Shown: piece by piece, positions 24,105 to 33,784 of the stretch
Position numbering within the stretch: position 1 is the stretch's first letter
Layout: every line of letters starts with the position of its first letter
Notes under the pieces: model-generated
What the model saw: only the letters and a program-made list of their open reading frames with translations
Told to the model about the DNA's origin: nothing
The model's database searches: none
Translations under genes and position numbers: made by a program
Source: Buttiauxella sp. B2
GTDB lineage: Bacteria; Pseudomonadota; Gammaproteobacteria; Enterobacterales; Enterobacteriaceae
Reading direction: 5' to 3'
Assembly: GCF_006376615.1 (NCBI RefSeq)
Contig: NZ_VEXQ01000017.1
Span: 34,420 to 98,419, forward strand
DNA: 64,000 nucleotides

Positions 24105-24821
24105 TCAATGTGTTGAGCTTGGTTTAACATGCTGCAACCAGCGTTGCTCAGCCTTGCGGAACAATCTAATCAGCACATAAGAAATACACAGGTACAACAC
24201 CGCAGCGATACCGAAGGCGGTAAATGGCTGGTAGGTTGCGGAGTTGATATCACGGGCGATCTTCAGCAGATCCGGCACCGTGGCGGTAAACGCCAGCGCT
24301 GTGGAGTGCAGCATCAAAATGACTTCATTGCTGTACGCAGGCAGTGCAATTCGCAACGCCGAAGGCAAAATAATGCAACGGTACATTTTGAATGACGAGA
24401 AACCATAGGCACGGCCCGCTTCAATCTCACCATGCGGCACCGAACGAATCGCCCCAGCAAAGATTTCAGTGGTATAGGCGCAGGTATTTAGTGTCAAAGC
24501 CAGAACAGTACAGTTCAAACCGCTGCGGAAAAACTCGTTCAGCAGAACGGTGCCTTTTACCACTTCCAGCGTGTACATGCCGGAATAGAACACCAGCAAC
24601 TGCACATAGAGCGGAGTACCACGGAAAATGTAGGTGAAAAGCCAGATTGGGAAGGCGATAAACTTGTTGCTCGATACGCGACCAATGGCCAGAAACAGCG
24701 CCAGAATCCCGCCCATCACCACCGAGGAAATCAACAGCCACAGCGTGATGGCAACCCCGGTGAAGCGGTAACCGTCAGTCCACAGCAGCGCTTTCCAGTA
24801 TTCCTGAATAATTTCGATCAT
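24105..24821 (-). CDS. hisM: Histidine/LAO ABC transporter permease HisM
   Basis: A 238-residue inner-membrane permease with about five helices and the EAA loop ([21 protein letters not shown]) that contacts HisP. It overlaps the hisQ stop by 4 bp and forms the heterodimeric channel with HisQ. Length is identical to E. coli. Confidence 0.97.
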   Translation of the reverse strand: MIEIIQEYWKALLWTDGYRFTGVAITLWLLISSVVMGGILALFLAIGRVSSNKFIAFPIWLFTYIFRGTPLYVQLLVFYSGMYTLEVVKGTVLLNEFFRSGLNCTVLALTLNTCAYTTEIFAGAIRSVPHGEIEAGRAYGFSSFKMYRCIILPSALRIALPAYSNEVILMLHSTALAFTATVPDLLKIARDINSATYQPFTAFGIAAVLYLCISYVLIRLFRKAEQRWLQHVKPSSTH

Positions 24822-25504
24822 AGGTCTGCCCTCTTCACGCCAACAGAGTAACGGCGTTCAAGCCAGAGCAATACGCCATTCGATACCGTAGTAAAGAACA
24901 GGTAAATGATCCCAGCCACAATCGCAAAGTAGAACGGCTGCCAGGTGCTTTTTCCCGCCAGCTGCGTGGCTTTAACCACATCTTCCAACCCTAACAAAGA
25001 CACCAGTGCGGTGGCTTTTAAAATAACCTGCCAGTTGTTACCAATGCCTGGTAACGCGTAGCGCATCATTGCCGGGAAGATAATACGGCGGAAAGTTTGC
25101 GAACCGGTAAAACCAAAAGCGGTTGCCGCCTCAATATGCCCAGTTGGCACGGCCATAAAAGCACCGCGGAAAGTTTCGGTAAAATAGGCACCGTAGATAA
25201 AACCGAGCGTAATGATACCAGCCACCATTGGGTCGATATCAAACTGCGCTGCACCAATAGAATCGGTTAACACATTGAGCGCCATTTGCAGGCCGTAGAA
25301 AATCAGCAGCATCAGCACCAGATCCGGCACGCCACGAATCAGCGTGGTGTAACCTTCAAATAATATGGCTAGCGGACGGTTTTTGGATAACTTAGCACCG
25401 GCTCCAGCCAGGCCAATAATAACGGCGAGGATAACGGAGCTTAGCGCCAGTTCCAGCGTGACGATCGCCCCTTTAAATATGACTTCTGAAAAACCGTACA
25501 GCAT
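24818..25504 (-). CDS. hisQ: Histidine/LAO ABC transporter permease HisQ
   Basis: A 228-residue permease paralogous to HisM. The EAA loop is TGHIEAATAFGFTGSQTFRRI. It overlaps hisM by 4 bp (ATGA), matching the need for equal amounts of the two subunits. A hairpin separates it from the highly expressed hisJ upstream. Confidence 0.97.
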   Translation of the reverse strand: MLYGFSEVIFKGAIVTLELALSSVILAVIIGLAGAGAKLSKNRPLAILFEGYTTLIRGVPDLVLMLLIFYGLQMALNVLTDSIGAAQFDIDPMVAGIITLGFIYGAYFTETFRGAFMAVPTGHIEAATAFGFTGSQTFRRIIFPAMMRYALPGIGNNWQVILKATALVSLLGLEDVVKATQLAGKSTWQPFYFAIVAGIIYLFFTTVSNGVLLWLERRYSVGVKRADL

Positions 25505-25539
25505 GGTGCGTATCCTGTCGTCAGTGTTTGCACAAACTT

Positions 25540-25562
25540 AACCTGCCCGCTAAGGGCAGGTT
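25540..25562 (-). terminator. hisJ-hisQ intercistronic hairpin
   Basis: A perfect 9-bp stem AACCTGCCC / GGGCAGGTT with a 5-nt loop lies between hisJ and hisQ. In Salmonella this gap carries a structure that keeps binding protein levels above the membrane components; no T-run follows here, so mRNA protection or partial termination is the likely role. Confidence 0.65.
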
Positions 25563-25578
25563 TAACCACTGGTGACTT

Positions 25579-26361
25579 TTAACCACCGTATACATTGAAA
25601 TCGAAGTATTTCTTCGCAAGTTTCTCGTAGGTTCCGTCTTTACGCATTTCGGTAAACGCTTTGTTCAGCGCTTCACGTAATTCGTTATCGTCTTTGCGCA
25701 GACCCATACCAGTGCCTACACCAAACAATTTGTCGTCTTTAACTGATGGGCCACCGAACTGGTAATCCTTACCCACTGGCTGTTTCAGGAAGCCTTCGCT
25801 GGCTGCCACTTCGTCCTGGAATGCGGCGTCAATACGGCCAGCAGTCAGGTCGGCGTAGATGGAGTCCTGGCCCTGGTAGGAAACAATTTCGATGCCTTTA
25901 GGCGCCCAGTGCTCATTACCATAGGTTTCTTGCGTAGTGCCTTGCAGCACACCGACACGTTTCCCTTTCAGAGACTGAAGGGTTGGCTGAATTGGGGAAC
26001 CTTTCGCGACCACTAAACGGGAATCAGCCGCGTACAGTTTGTCGGTGAAGGCAATTTCTTGCTGGCGTTTTTCGGTGATGGAAAGTGACGACATAATTGC
26101 GTCGATTTTTTTCGCTTTCAACGAGGGGATCAGCGCATCCAGTGGGTTTTCCACGAAGGTACAGTTAGTTTCGATGCGTTTGCAGAGTTCTTTAGCTAAA
26201 TCGATATCAAAACCGACTAATTCCCCTTGAGCATTCTTGGACTCAAACGGTGCATAAGTTGGATCAGTACCAATACGTAAATTCTTAGGGATAGCGGCGA
26301 AAGCTGTGGAAACACTGGAAAATGCCAGTACCAAAGAAAGAGCGATGACCTGCTTGTTCAT
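25579..26361 (-). CDS. hisJ: Histidine-binding periplasmic protein HisJ
   Basis: A 260-residue periplasmic solute-binding protein, family 3, delivering L-histidine to HisQMP. The signal peptide is residues 1-22 ([22 protein letters not shown], cut before AIPKNL). C60 and C67 ([12 protein letters not shown]) form the conserved disulfide after processing. I chose the ATG at 26361; the open frame continues 60 codons upstream through the sigma-54 promoter and is not real protein. It is a paralogue of the adjacent argT (same 260-residue length). Confidence 0.97.
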   Translation of the reverse strand: MNKQVIALSLVLAFSSVSTAFAAIPKNLRIGTDPTYAPFESKNAQGELVGFDIDLAKELCKRIETNCTFVENPLDALIPSLKAKKIDAIMSSLSITEKRQQEIAFTDKLYAADSRLVVAKGSPIQPTLQSLKGKRVGVLQGTTQETYGNEHWAPKGIEIVSYQGQDSIYADLTAGRIDAAFQDEVAASEGFLKQPVGKDYQFGGPSVKDDKLFGVGTGMGLRKDDNELREALNKAFTEMRKDGTYEKLAKKYFDFNVYGG

Positions 26362-26416
26362 AATTATCCTCGAATAGACTGTTTTTATACGCGATTGCTT
26401 TTTAACCGGATAAAAC

Positions 26417-26432
26417 TGCAGTTTCCATGCCA
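26417..26432 (-). promoter_or_regulatory. Sigma-54 promoter of hisJQMP
   Basis: On the minus strand TGGCATGGAAACTGCA matches the RpoN -24/-12 consensus (TGGCAC-N5-TTGCA), with GG and GC in correct spacing. The predicted start near 26405 gives a leader of about 44 nt to the hisJ ATG. Nitrogen (NtrC) control of this operon is known in Salmonella/E. coli. Confidence 0.8.
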
Positions 26433-26511
26433 GTTTATGCATACCTTTGGAACGTTTTTTCTGTACATTGACGCGCCAGGATTGCACGTCACGATTACCT
26501 AAAAAACACCA

Positions 26512-26579
26512 TGCACCAAAGAGATGCAGCCAACACACCATTTTAGTGCATTAGCAACTTTCTGCACCAAATAGATGCA
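26512..26579 (-). promoter_or_regulatory. Three NtrC-type enhancer sites upstream of hisJ
   Basis: Three 17-bp near-palindromes resembling the NtrC consensus TGCACCA-N3-TGGTGCA lie at 26512-26528 (TGCACCAAAGAGATGCA), 26534-26550 (CACACCATTTTAGTGCA) and 26563-26579 (TGCACCAAATAGATGCA). They are 80-165 bp upstream of the sigma-54 promoter, the usual enhancer distance. Confidence 0.75.
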
Positions 26580-26609
26580 GAAGGCTTTGACTAGATTGCA
26601 ATTCTATTC

Positions 26610-26639
26610 AGCCCGGTTGAACCGGAGCATAACCGGGCT
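26610..26639 (-). terminator. Hairpin after argT
   Basis: A perfect 9-bp stem AGCCCGGTT / AACCGGGCT with a 12-nt loop, 18 bp after the argT stop. There is no T-run, so it may be a factor-dependent terminator or mRNA-end protecting structure. Confidence 0.55.
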
Positions 26640-26657
26640 ACAGACTACGGGATAAAC

Positions 26658-27440
26658 TTATTCACCGTAAACATTAAAATCGAAGTACTTCTTAGCAAAT
26701 TTGTCGTAAGTACCGTCTTTACGCATATCTGCCAGCGCTTTATCAAACGCCTCTTTCAGCTCAACGTCATCTTTTCTCAAGCCAATACCGGTGCCATCAC
26801 CAAAGTACTGCTTGTTTTTCACAGATGGGCCAGCAAACGCATAGCCTTTACCGGCAGGCAGTTTGAGGAACCCTTCGCTTGCAGCAGTTTCATCCTGGAA
26901 TGCTGCATCCAAACGGCCAGCTGCAAGGTCTGAATAGATCAGATCCTGGTTGGCATAAGCCACCACATCAATGCCTTTGGTGCGCCATTCGGCATTGGCG
27001 AATGATTCCTGCGTAGAACCTTGCAACACACCGATGTGCTTACCTTTAAGGGATTCAATCGTTGGTTGAATCGCAGAACCTTTTACCGCGATTAAGCGGG
27101 AATCAGCAGCGTACAGTTTGTCTGAGAAAGCAATTTCTTGTTGGCGCTTTTCGGTAATTGAAAGTGAAGAGATAATGCCGTCGATTTTTTTCGCTTTCAA
27201 AGACGGGATCAACGCATCAAAGTCACTGCCGACCCACGTGCATTTAGTATGAATGCGTTTACACAGCTCATTGCCGAGATCAATATCGAAACCAACAAAA
27301 TCCCCTTTTGCATCTTTAGAAGAAAACGGCGCATATGTCGTGTCCGTACCAAGACGAATACTCTGCGGAAGTGCTGCGAAGACGCTTGCTGTGGTACTCA
27401 AGCCGAGCAGTAATGACAGAGCGAGAACTTGCTTTTTCAT
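26658..27440 (-). CDS. argT: Lysine/arginine/ornithine-binding periplasmic protein ArgT
   Basis: A 260-residue periplasmic binding protein that hands lysine, arginine and ornithine to HisQMP. The signal peptide is residues 1-22 (ending SVFA), and the disulfide cysteines are in [12 protein letters not shown]. It is about 70% identical by eye to HisJ, with the specificity pocket differences expected of the pair. It has its own sigma-54 promoter and is separated from hisJ by the hisJ promoter region. Confidence 0.97.
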   Translation of the reverse strand: MKKQVLALSLLLGLSTTASVFAALPQSIRLGTDTTYAPFSSKDAKGDFVGFDIDLGNELCKRIHTKCTWVGSDFDALIPSLKAKKIDGIISSLSITEKRQQEIAFSDKLYAADSRLIAVKGSAIQPTIESLKGKHIGVLQGSTQESFANAEWRTKGIDVVAYANQDLIYSDLAAGRLDAAFQDETAASEGFLKLPAGKGYAFAGPSVKNKQYFGDGTGIGLRKDDVELKEAFDKALADMRKDGTYDKFAKKYFDFNVYGE

Positions 27441-27514
27441 ACATAACCCTCAGGTTTACGGATCTTATTATGTGTAATGTCGTGTTGTGTTTGTTTTGTG
27501 TTGCAATGCAGAGT

Positions 27515-27530
27515 TGCAGTTCTCATGCCA
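27515..27530 (-). promoter_or_regulatory. Sigma-54 promoter of argT
   Basis: Minus-strand TGGCATGAGAACTGCA fits the RpoN -24/-12 pattern with correct spacing, giving a predicted start near 27503 and a leader of about 63 nt to the argT ATG. An RpoN-dependent argT promoter is known in Salmonella. I could not find a clear 17-bp NtrC palindrome between here and ubiX. Confidence 0.75.
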
Positions 27531-27735
27531 CTTTTCCTGCGTGAAAGAAAGTGTGTGGATTCATGTTAAAAAAAAGTTACAACTCTGTCGCAGAATTGAA
27601 AGATAGCAGGTCTGGCCTGAGGGAAAAGCATTAACGGTGGAAAATAGCGGATAAATGTTCTGGAAGTGATCGAGGTTACAAAATCGCCCCATAATGAGGC
27701 GAAAGGTTTTGTGATGCACCACACTAGCTCAGTGC

Positions 27736-28305
27736 TTATGCCCCATTCCAGCGGGTGAACAAGTCTTGCGGGAGCTCAATATCAAACTGATCGAGCACCC
27801 GGTTCACCGTCTGGTCGATGATATCCTGCACGCTTGTCGGGCGATGATAAAACGCAGGCATAGGTGGCATTATCACCGCACCCAGTTCAGCCGCCTGAGT
27901 CATCAAACGTAAATGACCAAGATGTAGCGGCGTCTCACGCACGCACAGAACCAAAGGGCGACGTTCTTTAAGCACCACATCTGCCGCACGGGTTAGCAAC
28001 CCATCGGTATAGCTGTGAACAATGCCAGAAAGGGTTTTGATCGAGCAGGGTAATATCACCATGCCGTGCGTCTTAAAAGAGCCTGAGGAAAGAGTGGCGG
28101 CAATATCACGAGCATCATGAACCACATTAGCCAGTGCCTGTACTTCACGCAGGGAAAAATCGGTTTCTAACGCAAGGGTCTGTCGGGCAGCATTACTTAA
28201 GATGAGATGGGTTTCGATATCCGGTAATTGTTGCAGCACCTGAAGCAGTCGCACACCGTAAGTTGCGCCACTGGCACCTGAAATTCCAACAATTAACCGT
28301 TTCAT
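27736..28305 (-). CDS. ubiX: Flavin prenyltransferase UbiX
   Basis: A 189-residue flavoprotein that joins dimethylallyl phosphate to FMN, making the prenylated flavin cofactor of UbiD in ubiquinone synthesis. The N-terminal nucleotide motif GISGASGATYGVRLL and the C-terminal MPPMPAFYHRPTS are conserved. It lies 147 bp behind purF, in the E. coli gene order cvpA-purF-ubiX. Confidence 0.97.
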   Translation of the reverse strand: MKRLIVGISGASGATYGVRLLQVLQQLPDIETHLILSNAARQTLALETDFSLREVQALANVVHDARDIAATLSSGSFKTHGMVILPCSIKTLSGIVHSYTDGLLTRAADVVLKERRPLVLCVRETPLHLGHLRLMTQAAELGAVIMPPMPAFYHRPTSVQDIIDQTVNRVLDQFDIELPQDLFTRWNGA

Positions 28306-28378
28306 ATTTTACGCACGCCCAAAGAGTTTATCTGGGCTGACTTTGCCGCAAGATGGGCAGGGATGCAAGGAGAGATCC

Positions 28379-28445
28379 CTCATCCCAGCCCTTTCCCCAT
28401 AGGGGCGTGACTAGCCCCCTCCTTCAAGGAGAGGGTTAGGATGAG
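28379..28445. repeat. Intergenic imperfect palindrome, copy 1 (purF-ubiX)
   Basis: Outer arms CTCATCCCAGCCCTTTCC and GGAGAGGGTTAGGATGAG pair imperfectly, and an inner stem GGGGC/GCCCC sits between them. A related sequence (CCCTCACCCCCAACTCTCTC) occurs between smrB and sixA. It looks like a small dispersed palindromic element that would fold strongly in the purF-ubiX transcript. Confidence 0.6.
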
Positions 28446-28452
28446 TATGCTT

Positions 28453-29970
28453 TTACCCTTCGTTGTGCATCTCTAAGTTTTCCACTTCGTTTTGACGCTG
28501 TATGGCTTGCGAATCGTCATTACGCAGTGACTCAAGATACTCAAGGTATTCGTGATCTACATCTTTGGTGACGTATATTCCATTGAACACGGAGCACTCA
28601 AACTGAGTGATGTCTGGGTTCTCAATGCGAACGGCTTCAATCAGATCGTCCAGATTCTGGAAGATCAAAGCGTCGGCGCCGATTAACTGGCGGATCTCGT
28701 CAACTTCACGACCATGAGCAATCAGTTCGTTTGCGCTTGGCATATCTATGCCATACACGTTCGGGAATCGAATTTCTGGTGCCGCTGACGCGAGGTAAAC
28801 TTTTTTCGCACCGGCTTCACGCGCCATTTCGATAATCTGCTCAGAAGTCGTACCGCGCACGATGGAGTCATCCACCAGCAGTACGTTCTTATCGCGGAAC
28901 TCAGCGCGGTTAGCGTTAAGTTTGCGACGCACAGACTTACGACGCAGCTGTTGGCCTGGCATGATGAAGGTACGGCCAACGTAGCGGTTTTTCACAAACC
29001 CCTGACGGTACGGTTTGTCGAGAATACGGGCGATTTCCAACGCGATATCACAGGAAGTCTCAGGAATCGGGATAACCACGTCGATGTCCAAATCTTCCCA
29101 TTCACGGGCAATTTTCTCACCGAGCTTTTTACCCATCTCAACGCGGGCGCTGTAGACGGAAATTTTGTCGATGAAAGAGTCCGGACGCGCAAAGTAGACG
29201 TATTCGAACAGACAAGGATTGCTGGTTGGGTTGTCAGCACACTGGCGCGTGAACAACTGGCCTTTTTCGGTGATGTACACCGCTTCGCCCGGTGCGATAT
29301 CACGCAGGAATTCGAATCCCAGCGTATCAAGCGCCACGCTTTCAGATGCCACCATGTACTCGGTGCGATCGTCGCCTAAATCACGTTTGCCCATCACGAG
29401 CGGACGGATGCCGTTCGGGTCGCGGAAGGCGACCATACCATGGCCGATAATCATCGCAACACAGGCGTAAGCACCGCGGATCTGGCGGTTAGTCGCAGCA
29501 ATGGCAGCAAAAATATTATCGGCTTCCAGCGGATAGTTACGAAAGTTATCTAGCTCACTGGCAAAGATATTGAGCAAGATTTCAGAATCGGAAGTGGTGT
29601 TAATGTGACGACGCTTTTCTTCGAACAGCTTTTGGCGCAGTTCATGCGCGTTAGTCAGGTTACCATTGTGTGCAAGGGTAATGCCGTACGGAGAGTTAAC
29701 ATAGAAAGGCTGAGCTTCAGAAGCGCTGGAGCTGCCAGCTGTAGGGTAACGTACATGGCCGATGCCCATGTTTCCCTGCAAGCGTTGCATGTGAATCGCA
29801 CCAAATACATCGCTCACCAGACCATTGGCTTTACGCAGACGAAAACAATTTAAGGCATCAATGGTAACGATGCCAGCGGCATCCTGCCCACGATGCTGAA
29901 GCACCGTTAACGCGTCATAGATAGACTGGTTTACCGGCATAAAACCGGCGATCCCGACAATACCGCACAT
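28453..29970 (-). CDS. purF: Amidophosphoribosyltransferase PurF
   Basis: A 505-residue enzyme of the first committed purine step: PRPP + glutamine to phosphoribosylamine. The N-terminal Ntn glutaminase begins MCGIVGIAG with the catalytic Cys at position 2 exposed after Met removal. The PRPP-binding motif [14 protein letters not shown] is near residue 365. Length equals E. coli. It follows cvpA by 34 bp and is governed by the PurR operator upstream of cvpA. Confidence 0.98.
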   Translation of the reverse strand: MCGIVGIAGFMPVNQSIYDALTVLQHRGQDAAGIVTIDALNCFRLRKANGLVSDVFGAIHMQRLQGNMGIGHVRYPTAGSSSASEAQPFYVNSPYGITLAHNGNLTNAHELRQKLFEEKRRHINTTSDSEILLNIFASELDNFRNYPLEADNIFAAIAATNRQIRGAYACVAMIIGHGMVAFRDPNGIRPLVMGKRDLGDDRTEYMVASESVALDTLGFEFLRDIAPGEAVYITEKGQLFTRQCADNPTSNPCLFEYVYFARPDSFIDKISVYSARVEMGKKLGEKIAREWEDLDIDVVIPIPETSCDIALEIARILDKPYRQGFVKNRYVGRTFIMPGQQLRRKSVRRKLNANRAEFRDKNVLLVDDSIVRGTTSEQIIEMAREAGAKKVYLASAAPEIRFPNVYGIDMPSANELIAHGREVDEIRQLIGADALIFQNLDDLIEAVRIENPDITQFECSVFNGIYVTKDVDHEYLEYLESLRNDDSQAIQRQNEVENLEMHNEG

Positions 29971-30004
29971 GTTGTCTTTTCCTCATTAAGCCATAACCCC
30001 CGCG

Positions 30005-30499
30005 CTATGGCCGGGGCAAGAAACTTGACGAGCTTTGCAGATAGTCAAAGAACCATCTGATGATGAAACTGAATTGCGGGATAAGCTGCGACTTTTGCCA
30101 GTCGTCACTCTTAGAAAAACCAGTAAACGTATCAAGAAAGAACAGAATGGCGGCGACGATCAGCGCTCCACGTAAAGCACCGAAACAAATCCCCAACACC
30201 CTGTCTGTACCCGACAGGCCGGTTTTCTCAACCAGCGCGCTAATCACATAATTGACTATCGCCCCGACAATGAGTGTCGCGATAAATAATATCGCGATAG
30301 CTATTCCATTACGTACCAGTTCGTCTTCAAAGCCTGTGAACCAGACTGACAGGTAAGTGTAGTAATGACTGGCGACAAAGAAAGCACAGCCCCAGGTTAC
30401 CAGCGATAACGCTTCACGCACAAACCCACGAATAACACTAATCAGAGCCGAAAAGCCGATGACCGCAATAATGGCGTAATCTATCCAGACCATGAACAA
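30005..30499 (-). CDS. cvpA: Colicin V production protein CvpA
   Basis: A 164-residue inner-membrane protein with four predicted helices (about 5-25, 30-50, 63-85 and 100-122). In E. coli it is needed for colicin V production and for tolerance of bile salts; the mechanism is unknown. It is the first gene of the PurR-controlled cvpA-purF-ubiX unit. It is two residues longer than E. coli. Confidence 0.95.
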   Translation of the reverse strand: MFMVWIDYAIIAVIGFSALISVIRGFVREALSLVTWGCAFFVASHYYTYLSVWFTGFEDELVRNGIAIAILFIATLIVGAIVNYVISALVEKTGLSGTDRVLGICFGALRGALIVAAILFFLDTFTGFSKSDDWQKSQLIPQFSFIIRWFFDYLQSSSSFLPRP

Positions 30500-30551
30500 A
30501 TCTCACGACAAATCGCCCTGACGTCCAGTTCGGGGCGCATTCTAACAGAAA

Positions 30552-30567
30552 AAGAAAACGTTTGCGT
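30552..30567 (-). promoter_or_regulatory. PurR operator of cvpA-purF
   Basis: Minus-strand ACGCAAACGTTTTCTT closely matches the 16-bp PurR consensus ACGCAAACGTTTGCGT and lies 53 bp upstream of cvpA, as in E. coli. Confidence 0.85.
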
Positions 30568-30589
30568 AGGGATTTCCCTCCCTCGCGAA

Positions 30590-30626
30590 AATAAATAATG
30601 GCGTTGAAAAAATGCTCAACGCCATT
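30590..30626 (-). terminator. Terminator of dedD overlapping the cvpA promoter region side
   Basis: Minus-strand stem AATGGCGTTGA / TCAACGCCATT with an 8-nt loop, followed by ATTTATTTT. It separates dedD from the PurR-regulated cvpA unit. Confidence 0.75.
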
Positions 30627-30682
30627 AAAAATTTGCCCTTTGCTTGCCGATTTACACGACAAAACGCAGCGGTGTATACCCG

Positions 30683-31402
30683 CTATCGCGCCGTATAATT
30701 CATCACTACGCCGTTCAGCCCAGAAAGCGAATTCAGTTCGCTAAGCGAAGACTTAAGCTTGTCTTTAGATGCATCCGGCCCTACCAGAATACGGGTGATT
30801 TTCCCCTGCACTGGTGTTGACGGTGACGTGTAAACACGGAACCCTGCACCGCGCAGTTTACCAACTATTTCATTTACTTTGTCGGCATTTTTCAACGCAC
30901 CGAGTTGCACAACATAAGCTTGCCCGGTCGGTGCTTTCTCTGCGGTTTCTTGCTTAGCGGGTTCAGGCGGTTCTTCGTTCATCATTGCCAGGCGTTCTGC
31001 AGTTTGAGCAACCTCAGCTTTACTCTGCGGTTTTTCGGCCGGCTTAGGCTTTGGTTTTTCAACCACTGGCTTCGCCTTCGGTTGTTCGCGCGCAACAGGA
31101 ACTTCATCAATACCTGCACCGCTTTCTCCCGGTAGCGATGCTATATCCAGCCCAGGTGCTGCCGCAGTACCCGCCCTCACTTCTTCAGCAGCCCCTTCCG
31201 GTGGCTGCGAAGGCAAAGCTTGAGTCGCAGCAGGCAACATATCCGGCTCATCGGTATCACCCGGTTTTGGAACCAAAGGAATGGCTGCAAACTCATCCTG
31301 ATAATGCTTTTTCTGACCATCAAGAAGCCCTGGCAGGATAATGACCCCCAGCGCGACCAGAATGATGGTTCCGACTAATCGATTTTGAAACTTACTCGCC
31401 AC
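30683..31402 (-). CDS. dedD: Cell division protein DedD (SPOR domain)
   Basis: A 239-residue septal-ring protein. It has an N-terminal transmembrane anchor (LVGTIILVALGVIILPGLL, residues ~9-27), a long Pro/Ala/Glu/Lys-rich linker and a C-terminal SPOR domain (residues ~163-239, starting at GQAYVVQLGAL) that binds denuded septal peptidoglycan. The linker makes it about 19 residues longer than E. coli. The start overlaps folC by 11 bp. Confidence 0.95.
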   Translation of the reverse strand: MASKFQNRLVGTIILVALGVIILPGLLDGQKKHYQDEFAAIPLVPKPGDTDEPDMLPAATQALPSQPPEGAAEEVRAGTAAAPGLDIASLPGESGAGIDEVPVAREQPKAKPVVEKPKPKPAEKPQSKAEVAQTAERLAMMNEEPPEPAKQETAEKAPTGQAYVVQLGALKNADKVNEIVGKLRGAGFRVYTSPSTPVQGKITRILVGPDASKDKLKSSLSELNSLSGLNGVVMNYTAR

Positions 31403-32660
31403 CTGCTTTCTCCGCGTCCAGCGCTTCCATTACGTGGGCTACTGTATGAAATGAACCACACACCAGCACGGTATCATTCACTGTTGCTGCTTTCATTGCA
31501 GCATACCAGGCTTGCGCCACATTGCCGTAGATTTCACCCTGGCCCAGATGTTCAATCAGTTGTTCAGCAGTTGCACCGCGCGACCCTTCAAGAGGAGCAC
31601 AATACCAGCTATCAACCTGATGCGACAAACATGCCAGCGTACCAGCGATGTCTTTGTCATGCAGCATACCGATTACCGCCAGCACTCGCCCGCGTTTTGG
31701 TAGCTCAGAGAGTCGCCCGGCAAGATAAGCCGCAGCATGGGGATTATGCGCCACATCGAGTATAACCAACGGTTCCTGTGAGATAACCTGAAAACGCCCC
31801 GGTAAAGTCGCCTCTTTAATCCCTTGAAGAATAGCGTCACTGCTGACATCTAGCTTGCTTGCGCGTAAAGCGGCAAGTGCGGTTGCTGCGTTCGGCTGTG
31901 GCACCAACGGTAACGGTAACCCGTTCAGTTCGCCCTGAGCGTCTTTAAAGCGCCAGCTTGTCTCACCGACCTGATAAGACCAGTCGACATCACGACATAG
32001 CAGTTGGGCCCCTTTTTCAGCCGCAACCTCAGCGATAGTCAGCGGCATATCTGGCTCACCAACAACCGCTGGTTTACCACCACGGAACACACCTGCTTTT
32101 TCGCGCCCGATACTCTCACGGTCTGGACCTAACCAGTCAGTGTGATCAAGCGCGATGCTGGTAACGACAGCCACATCGGCATCGACAATATTCGTCGCGT
32201 CCAGTCGCCCACCCAGCCCCACTTCAAGGATGACTACATCCACCGCAAGTTGTTTAAACAACAGCAATGCCGACAACGTGCTGTATTCAAAATAGGTCAG
32301 CGATATCTCGCCACGCGCGGCTTCAATCTGAGCAAACGCAGCCGTATGGTACGCCTCGTCCAGCTCTTCGTTTTGCACGCGCACACGCTCGGTGTAACGC
32401 ACCAGATGCGGTGAACTGTAAACACCCACGCTGTAACCCGCTGCCATCAACACCATTTCCAGTGTGCGACAAGTTGTGCCTTTGCCGTTTGTTCCCGCGA
32501 CAGTAAACACTGTCGGTGCAGGTTTGAGCACATCAAGCGTGGCGGCAACTTTTTTCACCCGATCAAGGCCAAGCTCGATGGTTTTAGAGTGGAGGTTTTC
32601 CAGATAACAAAGCCACGTGGCCAGGGGCGACGTGGCTTGGGGAATTTGAGTTTTTTCCAT
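31392..32660 (-). CDS. folC: Dihydrofolate synthase / folylpolyglutamate synthase FolC
   Basis: A 422-residue Mur-ligase-family enzyme adding glutamate to dihydropteroate and extending polyglutamate tails on folates. The P-loop is AGTNGKGTTCRTLE (residues ~55-68); also visible are YFEYSTLSALLLF and the C-terminal ligase motif ILDVAHNPHAAAYL. It lies between accD and dedD, overlapping dedD. Confidence 0.97.
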   Translation of the reverse strand: MEKTQIPQATSPLATWLCYLENLHSKTIELGLDRVKKVAATLDVLKPAPTVFTVAGTNGKGTTCRTLEMVLMAAGYSVGVYSSPHLVRYTERVRVQNEELDEAYHTAAFAQIEAARGEISLTYFEYSTLSALLLFKQLAVDVVILEVGLGGRLDATNIVDADVAVVTSIALDHTDWLGPDRESIGREKAGVFRGGKPAVVGEPDMPLTIAEVAAEKGAQLLCRDVDWSYQVGETSWRFKDAQGELNGLPLPLVPQPNAATALAALRASKLDVSSDAILQGIKEATLPGRFQVISQEPLVILDVAHNPHAAAYLAGRLSELPKRGRVLAVIGMLHDKDIAGTLACLSHQVDSWYCAPLEGSRGATAEQLIEHLGQGEIYGNVAQAWYAAMKAATVNDTVLVCGSFHTVAHVMEALDAEKAGGE

Positions 32661-32682
32661 GATGCCCGCTCTATCTACGGTT

Positions 32683-32717
32683 CAAGAAAAAGGGCAGAAC
32701 CTGTTCGGCCTGCCCTT
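32683..32717 (-). terminator. Terminator-like hairpin between accD and folC
   Basis: Minus-strand stem AAGGGCAG / CTGCCCTT with a 12-nt loop, followed by TTTCTT. It is a likely partial terminator between the accD and folC cistrons. Confidence 0.65.
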
Positions 32718-32725
32718 GTTAACTA

Positions 32726-33646
32726 TCAGGCCTCTTGACCTTCTTCCGGTGCTGCCGGAACCACAATCGGTTCACGCGGCGCTTCCGGATTCGGTGCTGG
32801 CTGATTTGTCAGTTTTGCCAGAACGCTTGCCAGTTTCAGGCGCATTTCTGGGCGGCGAACGATCATGTCGATCGCCCCTTTTTCGATCAAGAACTCACTG
32901 CGCTGGAATCCCGGCGGCAGTTTTTCACGAACGGTTTGTTCGATAACACGTGGGCCTGCAAAACCGATCAGGGCTTTTGGCTCAGCAATGTTCAGATCGC
33001 CAAGCATTGCGAAGCTTGCTGAAACGCCACCCATAGTTGGGTCAGTCAGAACCGAAATATACGGTAGACCACGCTCCTGCATTTTTGCCAGCGCAGCACT
33101 GGTTTTCGCCATTTGCATCAGCGACATCAGCGCTTCTTGCATACGTGCGCCACCAGAAGCGGAGAAACAGATCATCGGACAGCTATCTTCCAAAGCCTGC
33201 TCTACGGCGCGAACAAAACGTGCGCCAACAACAGAACCCATAGAGCCGCCCATAAAAGCAAACTCAAATGCAACAGCCACAACTGGCATGTTATAGAGCG
33301 TACCTTTCATTACCACCAGCGCGTCTTTCTCACCGGTTTCTTTCTGGGCTGTTGCCAGACGATCTTTGTATTTTTTAGAGTCTTTAAACTTGAGAAGATC
33401 TTTTGGCTCAAGCTCACTACCCAACTCAAACATTGAGCCTTCATCTAACAGGCTATGCAAACGATCACGTGCGGACATGCGCATGTGGTGATCGCATTTT
33501 GGGCAGACTTCGAGATTGCGTTCCAGTTCGGCGCGGTACAAAACCTGGCCACAGCTGTCGCACTTCGTCCACACCCCTTCAGGGATACTCGCCTTACGGG
33601 TAGGGGTAATATTGCTCTTATTGAGAATTCGTTCAATCCAGCTCAT
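32726..33646 (-). CDS. accD: Acetyl-CoA carboxylase carboxyltransferase subunit beta AccD
   Basis: A 306-residue subunit that, with AccA, transfers the carboxyl group from biotin to acetyl-CoA to make malonyl-CoA. The N-terminal zinc ribbon has C29, C32, C48 and C51 (CDSCG and CPKCDHH), which in E. coli also binds nucleic acid. The crotonase-fold carboxyltransferase region contains [15 protein letters not shown]. The start [10 protein letters not shown] fits an AAGG 8 nt upstream; a 23-codon extension to 33715 is not conserved. Confidence 0.97.
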   Translation of the reverse strand: MSWIERILNKSNITPTRKASIPEGVWTKCDSCGQVLYRAELERNLEVCPKCDHHMRMSARDRLHSLLDEGSMFELGSELEPKDLLKFKDSKKYKDRLATAQKETGEKDALVVMKGTLYNMPVVAVAFEFAFMGGSMGSVVGARFVRAVEQALEDSCPMICFSASGGARMQEALMSLMQMAKTSAALAKMQERGLPYISVLTDPTMGGVSASFAMLGDLNIAEPKALIGFAGPRVIEQTVREKLPPGFQRSEFLIEKGAIDMIVRRPEMRLKLASVLAKLTNQPAPNPEAPREPIVVPAAPEEGQEA

Positions 33647-33784
33647 TGATGACCTTTCTGCTTGAACCTGGTCGATGCCAGTTTTTCTGTGGCGGTGTGA
33701 CCTGCCCCAGACCATAAATGGTGCTCATTAAAACATAACGGCCCGCGACTTTGGATAAAAAAGTGGTCGAACCGCGCGATGGAG

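Noticed and set aside
25579..27440. hisJ and argT as a suspicious recent duplication
   Set aside because: They are the well-known paralogous binding-protein pair of enterobacteria, each with its own promoter.
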